A DNA stretch of 64,000 nucleotides from Planctomycetota bacterium (lineage in GTDB: Bacteria; Planctomycetota; UBA1135; UBA2386): positions 240,943 to 304,942 of the forward strand of contig JAEUHR010000042.1 in the NCBI GenBank assembly GCA_016794425.1, given 5' to 3'. The notes below the pieces were generated by a model. That model was not told the origin of the DNA. It was given only the letters and a program-made list of their open reading frames with translations, and made no database searches. Numbering within the stretch: position 1 is the first letter of the stretch; the number at the start of each line of letters is the position of its first letter. Made by a program: the position numbers and the translations under genes. Shown piece after piece: positions 9,085-17,693 of the stretch.

Positions 9085-10020
9085 GTGCTGGAGGCCGCCG
9101 CTAACCTGCCGCCGGTGGGCGACGCCGCGCTGTCCGAACTGCTGGCCGAGGTCCGGCGCATCGAGGTGCAGAGCCACCGGCTCGTCACCGACGTGCTGTC
9201 GGGCGGCTACCGCACGACGTTCCGCGGCCATGGCGTCGAGTTCGCCGAGGTGCGCGAGTTCGTCGAAGGTGACGACCTGCGCACCGTCGACTGGAACGTC
9301 ACCGCGCGGATCGGCCGGCCGTTCGTGAAACGCTTCGTCGAGGAGCGCGAGCACACGCTGGTGTTCGTGCTCGACGCCTCGCCGGCGCTCGACGCCGGGC
9401 TCGGCGTGTGGTCGCTGCGCCAGCTGGCGGCGCGGTTCTGCGCCTGCCTCGGCCTCGCCGCGATCGCCAACGAGGACCGCCTCGGCCTCGTCGCCGGCAG
9501 CGACACCGTCGAGCGCTTCGTGCCGCCGCGCAAGGGCGCGCAGCACGTGCTGCGCATCGTCCGCGACTGCCTCGTGCTGCGCGGCCGCACCGCCGCGGTG
9601 GACCTCGGCGCGCTGGTCGCGCACGCGGGCCGCATGCTGCGCCGCCGCAGCGTGCTGTTCGTGCTGTCCGACTTCGCGCGGCCCGGCGGCGAACGCGAAC
9701 TCGCGCTCGGCAACCGGCGCCACGACCTGGTCGCGGTGCGGCTGGTGCCGCTCGAACACACGGCGCCGCCGCGGGCGCTGCTGCGCGTGCGCGATCCGCT
9801 GGCCGGCGGTGCCGCCGTCGTCGACTTCGCCAGCGACCGGGTCCGCAGCGCGTGGCTCGGCCGCGTCGCCGCGTGGCGCGCGGCGTGGGAGGACCGCTTC
9901 GCGCGCGCCGGCATCGACTGCATCGACCTCGCGGTGCCGCCGGTGCCGGACCTCGCCGCGATCGCGCGGCCGCTGCAGGCGTTCTTCCACCGGCGCGAAC
10001 AGCGCGAGGCGAAGCGGTGA
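9085..10020 (+). CDS. DUF58 (VWA-like) protein of Bat operon
   Basis: A 311-aa DUF58 protein. It carries the family hallmarks RTTFRGHGVEFAEVREF, EGDDLRTVDWNVTAR and a VFVLDASPA strand resembling a degenerate MIDAS of VWA domains. DUF58 proteins occur with MoxR ATPases and Bat proteins and are thought to act in envelope-stress or metal-dependent assembly functions; the biochemical role is not settled. The start is uncertain: GTG at 9085 or GTG at 9115, neither with a strong ribosome-binding site. Its stop overlaps the next gene (GTGA), so it heads a six-gene operon. The MoxR ATPase usually preceding it is missing from this locus. Confidence 0.88.
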   Translation: MLEAAANLPPVGDAALSELLAEVRRIEVQSHRLVTDVLSGGYRTTFRGHGVEFAEVREFVEGDDLRTVDWNVTARIGRPFVKRFVEEREHTLVFVLDASPALDAGLGVWSLRQLAARFCACLGLAAIANEDRLGLVAGSDTVERFVPPRKGAQHVLRIVRDCLVLRGRTAAVDLGALVAHAGRMLRRRSVLFVLSDFARPGGERELALGNRRHDLVAVRLVPLEHTAPPRALLRVRDPLAGGAAVVDFASDRVRSAWLGRVAAWRAAWEDRFARAGIDCIDLAVPPVPDLAAIARPLQAFFHRREQREAKR

Positions 10021-10856
10021 TCGCCGCCGCCTTCGGCGCCGCGGCGCTGGCCGTCTGCGCCACCGCGCTGTCGGCGCAGGCGCAGCTGCTCTGGGTGCTG
10101 CCGGACCGCGGCGTCGCGGTCGGCGAGCCGTTCGCGGCCGAGTTCGAGTGCGTGTGGCCTGCCGGCGCGCTGCCGGCGCCGCTCGACGGCGCGGCACTGG
10201 CGCCGCTCGAGGTCCGGTTCGAGCCGGCACCGGCCGGTGGTCGACAACGCCTGCGGGCGGTGGCGTGGGCCAGCGGTGACATCGTGCTGCCGCCGATGGT
10301 CTGTCGCGCCACGGCCGCGGACGGCGGTCCGCTGCAGCAGTCGGTCGCGGTGCCGCCGCTGCGCGTGCGGTCCGTGCTGCCGACGCCGGACCCCGGGGTC
10401 GAGTGGCCGGAGCTGTTCGCCGCCAGCTCGCGGCGCCGGCCGTCGTGGCCGTGGTGGGGGCTCGCGCTGCTGCTCTTGCTGGGTGGGTTCGTCGCGCTGC
10501 GGCGGCGCCGCGTCGCGCCGGTTGCCGCGGCCGCGCCGTCGGCGGCGGCGCGCGCGCTCGCCGAGCTGGCGGCGCTGGTGCCGCCGGCGGCCGGCGCCGA
10601 CGGTGCCGCGGTGCTGGCGTTCTACACGGCGCTCGCGGCGACCGTGCGCAGCCATGCGGGGCGGCACGGGCGCGCACCCGCCGCGACGCGCACGACGACG
10701 GAGCTGATGGCTTGCGTGGGCACGGGCAGGGCCGAGCTGCGCCGGTGCCTCGAGTGCTGCGACGCGGTGAAGTTCGCCGCTGCCGCCCCGGGAGCCGATG
10801 CGCACGCGGCGGCGCTGGCCGCTGCGAGGGCCTACGTGCAGGAGGACAGCGCGTGA
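10017..10856 (+). CDS. Exported single-helix Bat-operon protein
   Basis: A 279-aa protein with a signal peptide ending in SAQA, an extracytoplasmic domain of about 150 residues, one membrane helix near residues 145-162 (WWGLALLLLLGG) followed by Arg residues, and a cytoplasmic helical tail. The layout resembles the small DUF4381-type/BatD-like membrane proteins that sit between DUF58 and VWA genes in MoxR-type operons. Both ends overlap neighbours by 4 nt, so it is translated with them. No catalytic motif is visible, and a more precise function cannot be given. Confidence 0.75.
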   Translation: MIAAAFGAAALAVCATALSAQAQLLWVLPDRGVAVGEPFAAEFECVWPAGALPAPLDGAALAPLEVRFEPAPAGGRQRLRAVAWASGDIVLPPMVCRATAADGGPLQQSVAVPPLRVRSVLPTPDPGVEWPELFAASSRRRPSWPWWGLALLLLLGGFVALRRRRVAPVAAAAPSAAARALAELAALVPPAAGADGAAVLAFYTALAATVRSHAGRHGRAPAATRTTTELMACVGTGRAELRRCLECCDAVKFAAAAPGADAHAAALAAARAYVQEDSA

Positions 10857-11803
10857 CCGACACGCACTGGCTCGCGCCGGCCTGGTTCGCGGCGCTCGTC
10901 GTGCCGGCGCTGGTCGCGCTGTGGCGCCGGCGCGGCCGCACGGCGCTGGCCTGGTGCCTGCCCGGCGATGGCGCGCCGCTCGCGCGCGGCTGGCGCAGCC
11001 GTTGCGCCTGGCTGCCATCGGCGCTGGCCCTGCTCGGTGCCGCCTGTGCGATCGCGGCGCTGGCGCGGCCGGTGCGGTTCGTGCCGGCGCCGCCCGAACG
11101 GCTGGCGCACAGCGTCGTCGTGTGCCTCGATCGCAGTTCGTCGATGGCGGTCAGCGACCTGGCGCCGGGACAGACTCGGCTCGCGGTCGCGCGCGACCTG
11201 GCGCGGCAGTTCGCCGCGGCGCGGGCCGAGGATCGCCTCGGCTGCGTTGCGTTCGCGCGCTACCCGGACCTGGTCTGTCCACCGACGCTCGACCACGCGG
11301 CGTTCGGCGACCTGCTGGCCGGCGTCGACCTGGTCGCCGCCGAGGGGCCGGAGGACGCGACCGGCATCGGCACCGCGGTGGCGATGGCGGCCGAAGTGCT
11401 GGCGCGGACGCCGCCGACCGGGCGCGTCGTCGTGCTGCTGACCGACGGCGAGGAGAACGTCGCCACGCGCGCGCAGCCGGACGAGATCGCGCCGCAGCAC
11501 GCGGCGCAGTGGTGCGCCCAGCTCGGCGTGCGCGTCTATGCGGTCGCCGTCGGCGCCGATCCGGACCGCGACACGAGCCCGGTCGCGGCGCTGGCGCAGA
11601 CGACCGGCGGCCGCTTCTTCGTCGCGGCGACCGCAGCCGCCCTGCGCGAGGTCGGCGACGCGATCGCTTCGCTGGAGCCGGCCCGGTTCGCGCCGCCGCA
11701 GCGGCTCGTGCAGGAACGGTTCGCGCCGTGGCTCGTGGTGGCGCTGCTGGCGTTGTTCGCGGCGCACGTGCTGCAGCGCACGGTCTGGCGGGTGGTGCCG
11801 TGA
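10853..11803 (+). CDS. VWA-domain membrane protein, BatA-like
   Basis: A 316-aa protein with an N-terminal membrane segment, a second around residues 52-70, a von Willebrand A domain and a C-terminal membrane helix (WLVVALLALFAAHVL). The metal-ion-dependent adhesion site is intact: Asp93-x-Ser95-x-Ser97 (DRSSS), a downstream Thr in DATGIGTA, and LTDGEEN. This is the BatA architecture of aerotolerance operons: a VWA domain facing the periplasm between membrane helices. AGGAGG precedes the GTG start, which also overlaps the upstream TGA. The adjacent gene encodes a second VWA protein (BatB-like). Confidence 0.87.
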   Translation: MTDTHWLAPAWFAALVVPALVALWRRRGRTALAWCLPGDGAPLARGWRSRCAWLPSALALLGAACAIAALARPVRFVPAPPERLAHSVVVCLDRSSSMAVSDLAPGQTRLAVARDLARQFAAARAEDRLGCVAFARYPDLVCPPTLDHAAFGDLLAGVDLVAAEGPEDATGIGTAVAMAAEVLARTPPTGRVVVLLTDGEENVATRAQPDEIAPQHAAQWCAQLGVRVYAVAVGADPDRDTSPVAALAQTTGGRFFVAATAAALREVGDAIASLEPARFAPPQRLVQERFAPWLVVALLALFAAHVLQRTVWRVVP

Positions 11804-12786
11804 CGGCGTTCACGCTGCTCGCCGCCGGCGCGTGGCCGGGGCTCGTGCTGCTGGCCCTGGCCATCGGCTTGGGCGCCTGGTGTTCGCGCCGCGCGGCGCA
11901 GCGCACGGCAGCAGCCCTCGGCCCGCGTGCCACCGCGCTGGTCGGCCGGCCGGCGTGGCCGCGGCTGCGCGCCGCGTGTGCGCTGCTGGCAGCCGCGGCC
12001 GCCGGCATCGCGGGCCTGCAGCCGGCTTGGGGTGTCGCCGCCGGCGGGGCACCGGTCGCCGACGTCGTACTGTGCCTCGATCTGTCGCGGTCGATGGCCG
12101 CGCGCGACGTCGCGCCGACGCGGCTCGGTGCCGCGCAGCAGGCGATCGAACGGCTCGCCGCGGCGGCGCCGGCGCTGCGGCTCGGGCTCGTCGTGTTCGC
12201 CGGCAGCGCGCGCCTCGCGGTGCCGCTGACCGGCGACACGGCCGCGGTCGCGACGCTGGTCGCCACGCTGGCGCCCGGCGATGCCGGCGGCGGCGGCTCC
12301 GCCGGCGGCGCCGCGATCGAGGTCGCCGCGGCGGCGCTCGCGCGCGCCGGCGCGGCCGGCGGCTGCATCGTCGTGCTCGGCGACGGCGAGGACTTCGGCG
12401 CCGGGGCCGCCGCGGCCGCGGCGCGGGCCCGTGCGCAGGGCGCGGTGGTGTTCGGACTCGGCTTCGGCAGCGAGGCCGGCAGCAAGATCGTCGTGCCGCT
12501 GGCCAGCGGCGAGGTGTTCCTGCGCGACGCGGCGGGCCGCGACGTCGTGACGCGGCTCGACCTCGCCGGCCTCGCGGCCGTTGCGCGCGCCGGCGGCGGC
12601 CACGCCGAACGTGCCACCGGCGCCGACGCGCTGCTGGCACTGCACGACGCGGCGCTGGCAGAGCGGGCGACCGCGCAGGCGCTGGCCGCCGGCCGCGCCG
12701 CACCGGCGCCGCGCTTCGGCTGGTTCTTGTGCGCCGCCTGCCTGTTCTGGATGCTGCGGATGTGCCTGCCGGAGCGACGTCGATGA
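11800..12786 (+). CDS. VWA-domain membrane protein, BatB-like
   Basis: A 328-aa paralogue-like partner of the preceding gene: N-terminal membrane helices, a VWA domain with MIDAS Asp94-x-Ser96-x-Ser98 (DLSRS) and the VLGDGEDF strand, and a C-terminal membrane helix (FLCAACLFWMLRM). Tandem batA-batB genes are the signature of the Bat operon. The GTG start overlaps the previous TGA (GTGA) and the stop overlaps the next ATG. The central part is unusually rich in Ala and Gly. Confidence 0.86.
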   Translation: MTAFTLLAAGAWPGLVLLALAIGLGAWCSRRAAQRTAAALGPRATALVGRPAWPRLRAACALLAAAAAGIAGLQPAWGVAAGGAPVADVVLCLDLSRSMAARDVAPTRLGAAQQAIERLAAAAPALRLGLVVFAGSARLAVPLTGDTAAVATLVATLAPGDAGGGGSAGGAAIEVAAAALARAGAAGGCIVVLGDGEDFGAGAAAAAARARAQGAVVFGLGFGSEAGSKIVVPLASGEVFLRDAAGRDVVTRLDLAGLAAVARAGGGHAERATGADALLALHDAALAERATAQALAAGRAAPAPRFGWFLCAACLFWMLRMCLPERRR

Positions 12787-13490
12787 AGCGGTGGCCAGTC
12801 TGCGTGCTGGGCCTGGTCGCCTCGCTGGCGGCCCAGGACGGGGCGCTGGCCGACTACCGCGCCGGTCGCTTCGCGGCCGCGCACGCGGCGTTGGCGGCAG
12901 CGCTCGCCGAGCGCGGCGCCGCGGCGCCACCGGAGCTGCGCGCGAACACCGCGCTGGCGGCGCTGCGGCTGCTGCGCGAGGGGGATGCCGAAGCGGCGGC
13001 GCGACCGCTGCTCGCCGCCGCCGAGCCCGAGTGGCGCGCGCGCGGCGAACAGCTGCTCGGCTTCGCGGCCTGGCTGCGCACCGACCGCGCGGTCGCCGCG
13101 GCGCGGCTGCCGGACGCCGAACCGATGGCGTGGGAGCTGGCGGTGCGCAGCGCCGAGGCCGCATGGCAGCACTGGCGCCGGGCGGCCGCGGCGCTGCCCG
13201 CCGAGGTGGCGATGGTGCGCAACGTCGAACGCGCCTGGCAGCGGCTCACCGAGGTGCGCGCCGCGCGCGACGCGGCCACGGCGCGCACGCAGCAGGAACC
13301 GGCGCCACCGCCGCCCGAGCCCGCCGCGGCCGAACCTCCGGCGCCGGCGCCGGCCGAGGTCGCGACCGCGCCGCTGTCCGCCGCCGAACTGCAGCGGCTG
13401 CGCGAACGGTTGCTGCAGAAGCAGCGCGAGAAGCAGCGGCTGCGCCTCGTGCCGCCGACCGACGCCGTGGTCGGGGAGCGCACGTGGTGA
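12783..13490 (+). CDS. Exported TPR protein, BatC-like
   Basis: A 235-aa protein with a signal peptide (cleavage after SLAA, mature Gln), a Tyr-Arg-Ala-Gly-x-Phe TPR-like start (ADYRAGRFAAAHAAL), Ala-rich helical repeats to about residue 150, a Pro-rich hinge, and a basic C-terminal coiled segment (LRERLLQKQREKQRLR). The position between BatB and BatD and the TPR content match BatC, a periplasmic TPR protein proposed to form a complex with the BatA/BatB VWA domains. The C-terminal Lys/Gln/Arg-rich stretch is the odd part. Confidence 0.72.
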   Translation: MKRWPVCVLGLVASLAAQDGALADYRAGRFAAAHAALAAALAERGAAAPPELRANTALAALRLLREGDAEAAARPLLAAAEPEWRARGEQLLGFAAWLRTDRAVAAARLPDAEPMAWELAVRSAEAAWQHWRRAAAALPAEVAMVRNVERAWQRLTEVRAARDAATARTQQEPAPPPPEPAAAEPPAPAPAEVATAPLSAAELQRLRERLLQKQREKQRLRLVPPTDAVVGERTW

Positions 13491-14848
13491 GGTTGCTGCT
13501 GTGCTCCGCGCTGGTCCTGGCCGCCGCACTGCGGGCGCAGGAACCGCCGCCGGCGCCGGTGCCGGAGCCGGAGCGCGCGTTCGTCGAGGTCGAGATCGCG
13601 CCGCGCGAGCCGTGGCTGCAGCAGCCGTGCGAGCTGACGATCCGCATCGGCGTCGACGCGGCCTGGTTCGCGGCCCACGCGGTGCCGCTGTTCCGCCAGC
13701 AGCTCGACCGGCCGTTCGTGCTCGACGTGCCGTGGCTGCTCGGCGCCGCCGACCGCGCGGTCACGCTGCTGCCGCCGGCCGCCGATGCCGCGACCGAACG
13801 CATCGCGCTCGGCGACCGCGTGGTGCCCGCGAGCCGCGCCGGCACGCGCACCACGGACGGCCGCGCCTTCGATCTGCTCGAAGTGCGCTGCCGCTGGGTG
13901 CCGCTCGCCGACGGGACGTCGCCGATCGCGCCGGTCGAACTGCGTTACGCCCACGCGTCGCGGTTCGAGGACGACTTCCTGCGCGGCCGCCAGCCGATCG
14001 ACCGGCGCGAGCACAGCGTGCGGTCGGCGCCCGACCAGCTGCGCGTGCGGCCGCTGCCGATCGACGGCCGGCCGGCCGGGTTCGCCGGCGCGGTCGGCGA
14101 GTTCACGCTGCAGGCGCGCACCGCCGCGACCGCGGTCGCGGTCGGCGACTCGTTCGAGGTCGAACTCGAACTCGGCGGCCGCGGCAACTTCGAACGGCTG
14201 GCGCCGCCGCCACCGCCGCCGTTGTCCGGCTTCCACGTGCAGGGCGTGCGCGACCGGCGCGGCGCCAGCGGGCGCACGTTCGTGCTCGACGTGCTGGCGC
14301 TGCGTGAGGGCGCCACCGCGGTGCCGCCGATCGAGGTGGCGACGTTCTCACCGGCGGCCGGCCGCTACGTCGTGCTGGCCAGCGTCGCGCTGCCGCTGCG
14401 CGTCGGGCCGCCGGCGCCGGGCACCGTGCTGCCGCCGGCGGTGCAGGCGCTGGTCGACGCCGACGCGGCCGCGACGGCGTCGAACCCGTGGGGGCGGCGC
14501 GGCGTGCTCGTGGTGGCGATCGTGGCCGCGCTGCTGCTGCGCCGCAACCGGCAGCGCCGGTGGCGCGCGCGCGCGCAGTGGACGGCCGCCGTGCGCGATC
14601 TCGAACAGGCCGGTGGCGCGGTAGCGCGGCTGGCTGCATTCGAACGGCTGCTGGCGTTGCGCGCCGGCGCCGCCGCGTGGGGCGACGCGGCGGCGGGCTG
14701 GTCGGCGCTGGCTGCAGCAGGGGTGCCGGAGCCGGTGCTGGCGCGGGTCCGGCAGCTGCACGCGGCGCTCGACGCCGCGCGCTTTGGCGGCGTGGCACCG
14801 GCCGCAGCCGAGGTCGCCGAGGTCGCGCGCGCTCTGACCGTAGCCTGA
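13487..14848 (+). CDS. BatD-family exported protein
   Basis: A 453-aa protein with a signal peptide (cleaved before QEPPP), repeated beta-rich extracytoplasmic modules, one membrane helix near residues 340-352 (VLVVAIVAALLL) and a cytoplasmic helical tail. The segment IAPREPWLQQPCELTIRI and the later EFTLQARTAATAVAVGDS resemble the beginning of each BatD repeat, where the family reads roughly P..v.vGe.f.l.i.v. BatD is the last protein of Bat/aerotolerance operons. The start is the second of two consecutive GTG codons (13484 or 13487), giving the usual 4-nt overlap. Confidence 0.8.
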   Translation: MRLLLCSALVLAAALRAQEPPPAPVPEPERAFVEVEIAPREPWLQQPCELTIRIGVDAAWFAAHAVPLFRQQLDRPFVLDVPWLLGAADRAVTLLPPAADAATERIALGDRVVPASRAGTRTTDGRAFDLLEVRCRWVPLADGTSPIAPVELRYAHASRFEDDFLRGRQPIDRREHSVRSAPDQLRVRPLPIDGRPAGFAGAVGEFTLQARTAATAVAVGDSFEVELELGGRGNFERLAPPPPPPLSGFHVQGVRDRRGASGRTFVLDVLALREGATAVPPIEVATFSPAAGRYVVLASVALPLRVGPPAPGTVLPPAVQALVDADAAATASNPWGRRGVLVVAIVAALLLRRNRQRRWRARAQWTAAVRDLEQAGGAVARLAAFERLLALRAGAAAWGDAAAGWSALAAAGVPEPVLARVRQLHAALDAARFGGVAPAAAEVAEVARALTVA

Positions 14849-14872
14849 CGGCGACGGCGACGGCGGGCGAGG

Positions 14873-14960
14873 TGGTGCGGGGAGAGGGACTCGAACCCTC
14901 ACGGCCGTTGCCGGCCTGCGGCTTTTAAGGCCGCTGCGTCTGCCGTTCCGCCATCCCCGC
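14873..14960 (-). tRNA. tRNA-Leu (anticodon TAA)
   Basis: On the minus strand a 7-bp acceptor stem GCGGGGA/TCCCCGC, a D arm, an anticodon stem GCGGC/GCCGC with the 7-nt loop CTTAAAA (anticodon TAA), a long class II variable arm (GCCGG-CAAC-GGCC region) and a T arm with GGTTCGAGTCC are all present. The discriminator is A, and CCA is encoded in the DNA (14873-14875). It reads UUA, a rare codon in a genome this GC-rich. Confidence 0.96.
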
Positions 14961-14989
14961 CGGCGCGGCCCGGTTGCGCGCGGGCCGGC

Positions 14990-15018
14990 AGTGTGGCCGG
15001 CAGCGCGGTGGGGCGCAA
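14990..15018 (-). promoter_or_regulatory. Candidate tRNA-Leu promoter
   Basis: On the minus strand TTGCGC (15018-15013) and CACACT (14995-14990) are separated by 17 nt, about 29 nt upstream of the tRNA 5' end. The -35 is like others in the window (TTGCGT or TTGCGC); the -10 is weak. Confidence 0.35.
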
Positions 15019-15147
15019 GCAGCCGGGAATCGTGACCACGCGGGCGGTGGCAAGGGCGCAAAGGCGCAGAATGGCTGGCCGTTCGGCGCCCGACGTACGT
15101 AGGGGGCCGCAAGCCCCGCACCTCGTCCTGCACCCGCGCCTCCCGTC

Positions 15148-17094
15148 ATGGTCTGCGCTGCGCCATCCGCCGCCTTCCTTTCGTTCCCGATTCCACCGCA
15201 CCTCGCGCAGCCGCTGCGTCGGGCTCGGCGCGGCCTGCTGCTGCCGCTGCTGCTGGCCGCCGTCGGCGGGCTGCTGCCGGCGCAAGTGGTCCGCGTCGCC
15301 AACCACTCGCTGGCCGGCTTCGACGGCTGGGTGCGCACGACGGTCGACACGCCGCTGCCGTTCGCGGCCGGCACGGTCGGCGGCTCCAGCTACGTGCGCG
15401 GGCGGCCGCTCGGGCTCGATGCCTGGGTCGTCGACGTGCACGTGTCGCTGGCGCCGTACGAACGGCGCACGATCGACCTCGGCGCCGCGGTGGCCGCGCC
15501 GGTGCCGACCGTGATGGCTCCGACCGATCCGGTGGCGCACTTCGGCGGCGCGTTGACCGTCGACGGCGTGCCGCTGTTCTACGACCTGCCGCGCGTCGAC
15601 GGCGCCGCGCTGACGGTGCGCGGCCACGTGCGCACGAGCCCGATGCTGCACACGGAAGTCTGGCTGCGCTGGTATCCGGACCAGCCCGGCATCGTCTACG
15701 GCGAGGCGCTGGTGACCGCGTCGAACGCCGGTCTGCCCGACCTGGCGGCCGCGGTGCCGGCCACCGGGCTGCGGCTCGCGTGGGGCGACGGCATGGTGCA
15801 CGTGCCGGGCGCGGGCTGGGGCGAACCGCTGGTGCCGGCGGGCACGACCTTCGCCGATGGCCAGGCGCGCGCGGTGCCGTTCGTGGCGCTCTGGTGGCGC
15901 CACTTCGCGACGCTCGAACACTGGTCGCAGGCCTACGCGGCGGTCGGCCTGCACGCGTGTGCGGCCGGCATCGACCGGCTGTGGCCCGGCGGCATGCCGG
16001 CGCAGGCGCCCGGCTTCGATGCGGTGGCATGGAGCTACGCGCACTTCGGCGAGTCGCTGCGGCGGCTGCACACGTGGGAACCCGGCGCGATCGGGCCGAA
16101 CGCCAACTCCGCCGACACCGGCGCGCAGTGGGACCAGGTGTTCGTCTGCGGTGAGTACGCGGAGCCGGACGGCATCGGCGCCGAAGTGGTCGCCTACCTC
16201 GGCGCGCTGAAGCTCGCGGCGCGGCCGTGCCACCACCGCGAACCGGACGGGCGGCAGGCCGATCCGCAGGACCATCCGCAGTGCGTGTTCTGGAGCGGGC
16301 GGCCGCACTGGCACACCGGCGTGTCGCCGGACCAGCTCGGCAAGACCGGCACGGTGACGATCGAAGCGACGAACGGCTGGATGGGGCCCGACCGCGAGCA
16401 CTGGCTCTACAACACCGTCGCCGCCGCCGCGCGCCTCACGGGTTCACCGTTGCTGCAGCGCGAACTGGAGCAGCAGGCGCGGCTGTTCCTGTTCGGCGAG
16501 ACGGTGACGCCCGGCTGGTCGACCAGCGGCGCCGACGCGGCGCGCAGCGTCGGCTGGGCCGGCATCCTGGTCACGCACTTGTGGCGCAACCTCGAGGACC
16601 GGGTGCTGGCGCAGCGCGTCGCGCAGCGGTGGCTCGACCGCGTCGACCTGGTCTATCTGCCGCAGCTCTGGAACCAGCCGTACGACGTCTGGGACGTGCG
16701 CATCGACGATCCGCGGCTGGGGCCCGGCGCCTGGTGGATGGCGTGGCAGCAGAGCATCGGCGCGTTCGGCCTCGACCTCGCCTGCGAGCAGCTCGGCCAC
16801 GCGCAGGGTCGCGTGCTGGCGCGCAAGGCGGCGCTCGCGTGCCTCGACCACAACTGGATCCAGCAGGGCACGCAGTGGCACGGCGTCGGCAACCTGATGT
16901 TCCCGCCGCCGGCGCCGGCCTTCTACGACGGCATCACCTGGCCCGAACCGTGGTTCGAGACCACGTGGGACCTCCCGGCGCTGGCCGTGGTGCGCCGGCA
17001 GGTGCCCGGCCACGCGAAGGCGAACGCGGTCTGGACGCAGGTGATGGGGGATCTCGGTCCGCAGCGCCGTTCGTGGCTGCCGCCCGGTAGCTGA
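15148..17094 (+). CDS. Secreted protein of unknown function (648 aa)
   Basis: The N terminus has a basic stretch and a hydrophobic core ending GLLPAQ, so it is predicted to be exported with a mature N-terminal Gln. The mature part is rich in Trp, His and aromatic residues (WYPDQPG, HWHTGV, WEPGAIGPN). Its second half looks helical with repeated Trp/His positions, like an alpha/alpha-barrel carbohydrate-active protein, but I recognise no catalytic motif and assign no reaction. It is monocistronic, between two minus-strand tRNA genes. Its stop codon lies inside a short tandem repeat. Confidence 0.7.
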   Translation: MVCAAPSAAFLSFPIPPHLAQPLRRARRGLLLPLLLAAVGGLLPAQVVRVANHSLAGFDGWVRTTVDTPLPFAAGTVGGSSYVRGRPLGLDAWVVDVHVSLAPYERRTIDLGAAVAAPVPTVMAPTDPVAHFGGALTVDGVPLFYDLPRVDGAALTVRGHVRTSPMLHTEVWLRWYPDQPGIVYGEALVTASNAGLPDLAAAVPATGLRLAWGDGMVHVPGAGWGEPLVPAGTTFADGQARAVPFVALWWRHFATLEHWSQAYAAVGLHACAAGIDRLWPGGMPAQAPGFDAVAWSYAHFGESLRRLHTWEPGAIGPNANSADTGAQWDQVFVCGEYAEPDGIGAEVVAYLGALKLAARPCHHREPDGRQADPQDHPQCVFWSGRPHWHTGVSPDQLGKTGTVTIEATNGWMGPDREHWLYNTVAAAARLTGSPLLQRELEQQARLFLFGETVTPGWSTSGADAARSVGWAGILVTHLWRNLEDRVLAQRVAQRWLDRVDLVYLPQLWNQPYDVWDVRIDDPRLGPGAWWMAWQQSIGAFGLDLACEQLGHAQGRVLARKAALACLDHNWIQQGTQWHGVGNLMFPPPAPAFYDGITWPEPWFETTWDLPALAVVRRQVPGHAKANAVWTQVMGDLGPQRRSWLPPGS

Positions 17095-17132
17095 GGCGTC
17101 CGGTAGCTGAGGCGCACGGTAGCTGAGGCGTT
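17085..17132 (+). repeat. 16-bp tandem repeat, three copies, spanning a stop codon
   Basis: The unit CGGTAGCTGAGGCG plus two variable bases occurs three times in direct succession (17085, 17101, 17117), and a degenerate fourth begins CGGCAG. The first unit contains the last codons and TGA stop of the upstream gene. This looks like local slippage or duplication of the gene terminus. Confidence 0.85.
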
Positions 17133-17245
17133 CGGCAGCGGAGCCGGTGCGGGGCGTGCGGCTCGGCGCGCAGTGCGCAGACCGGCGCGCTGGGCAGGTC
17201 GTTGCGACCGTCGTCGCACCGCCTGCCCCGATCGCGCAGCGTCAC

Positions 17246-17319
17246 TGGAGGTCCCGCCCAGAATCGAACTGGGGTAGACGGATTTGCAATCCGTTGCCTA
17301 ACCACTTGGCTACGGGACC
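17246..17319 (-). tRNA. tRNA-Cys (anticodon GCA)
   Basis: On the minus strand a 7-bp acceptor GGTCCCG/CGGGACC, D arm with GTGGTTAGGC, anticodon stem ACGGA/TCCGT around the loop TTGCAAA (anticodon GCA), T arm with GTTCGATTC, discriminator T (typical of tRNA-Cys) and DNA-encoded CCA. Length is 74 nt including CCA. Confidence 0.97.
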
Positions 17320-17333
17320 ACGTGGGGCGGGGG

Positions 17334-17361
17334 AAGCTATCCGCGGCCGCGGCCGGATCAA
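17334..17361 (-). promoter_or_regulatory. Candidate tRNA-Cys promoter
   Basis: Minus-strand TTGATC (17361-17356) and TAGCTT (17339-17334) with a 16-nt spacer, 14 nt upstream of the tRNA 5' end. Confidence 0.5.
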
Positions 17362-17410
17362 GGCCGATCCTGGCCGCCGCAAAGCATGGCCGTGTGGTGG
17401 TGGCGCCGCG

Positions 17411-17416
17411 TATGCT
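17411..17416 (+). promoter_or_regulatory. Candidate -10 box before the NIL-domain gene
   Basis: TATGCT matches the TANNNT boxes found before other genes here. It lies 34 nt before the GTG start. If it is the -10, the ATG inside it (17412) would not be a translation start, which favours the GTG at 17451. No clear -35 is visible. Confidence 0.4.
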
Positions 17417-17450
17417 GCGCGCCGCGCCGGTGCCCCGGCCGCCCGCCATC

Positions 17451-17693
17451 GTGAAGACCAAGAAGAACATCCACTTCGAGTTCGACCAGGAACTCGTGCG
17501 CGAGCCGCTGCTCTACAAGATCAACCGGTCGTTCGACGTCGTCGTCAACATCCGCGGCGCCTCGGTCACCGACCAGGGCGGCTTCATCGCGCTCGAACTC
17601 GAAGGCGAGGCGGACGAGGTGCAGCGCGTGCTCGACTACCTGCGCGGCGAAGGCGTGCGGCTCGGCGAGGGCCTCGGAGGCCAGGAGCGATGA
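17451..17693 (+). CDS. NIL-domain protein
   Basis: An 80-aa protein made of one NIL domain: IHFEFDQELVREPLLYKI, FDVVVNIRGASV, FIALELEGE and a final helix VQRVLDYLRGEGV. NIL domains are small ACT-like folds known from the C terminus of MetN ATPases, where they bind methionine, and as stand-alone proteins, sometimes with ferredoxin. This one stands alone, so the ligand (amino acid or sulfur compound) is an inference from the family. The start is GTG at 17451; an ATG at 17412 would add 13 low-complexity residues. It overlaps the gamma-glutamyltransferase start by 4 nt. The shared operon hints at sulfur amino acid or glutathione metabolism. Confidence 0.75.
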   Translation: MKTKKNIHFEFDQELVREPLLYKINRSFDVVVNIRGASVTDQGGFIALELEGEADEVQRVLDYLRGEGVRLGEGLGGQER

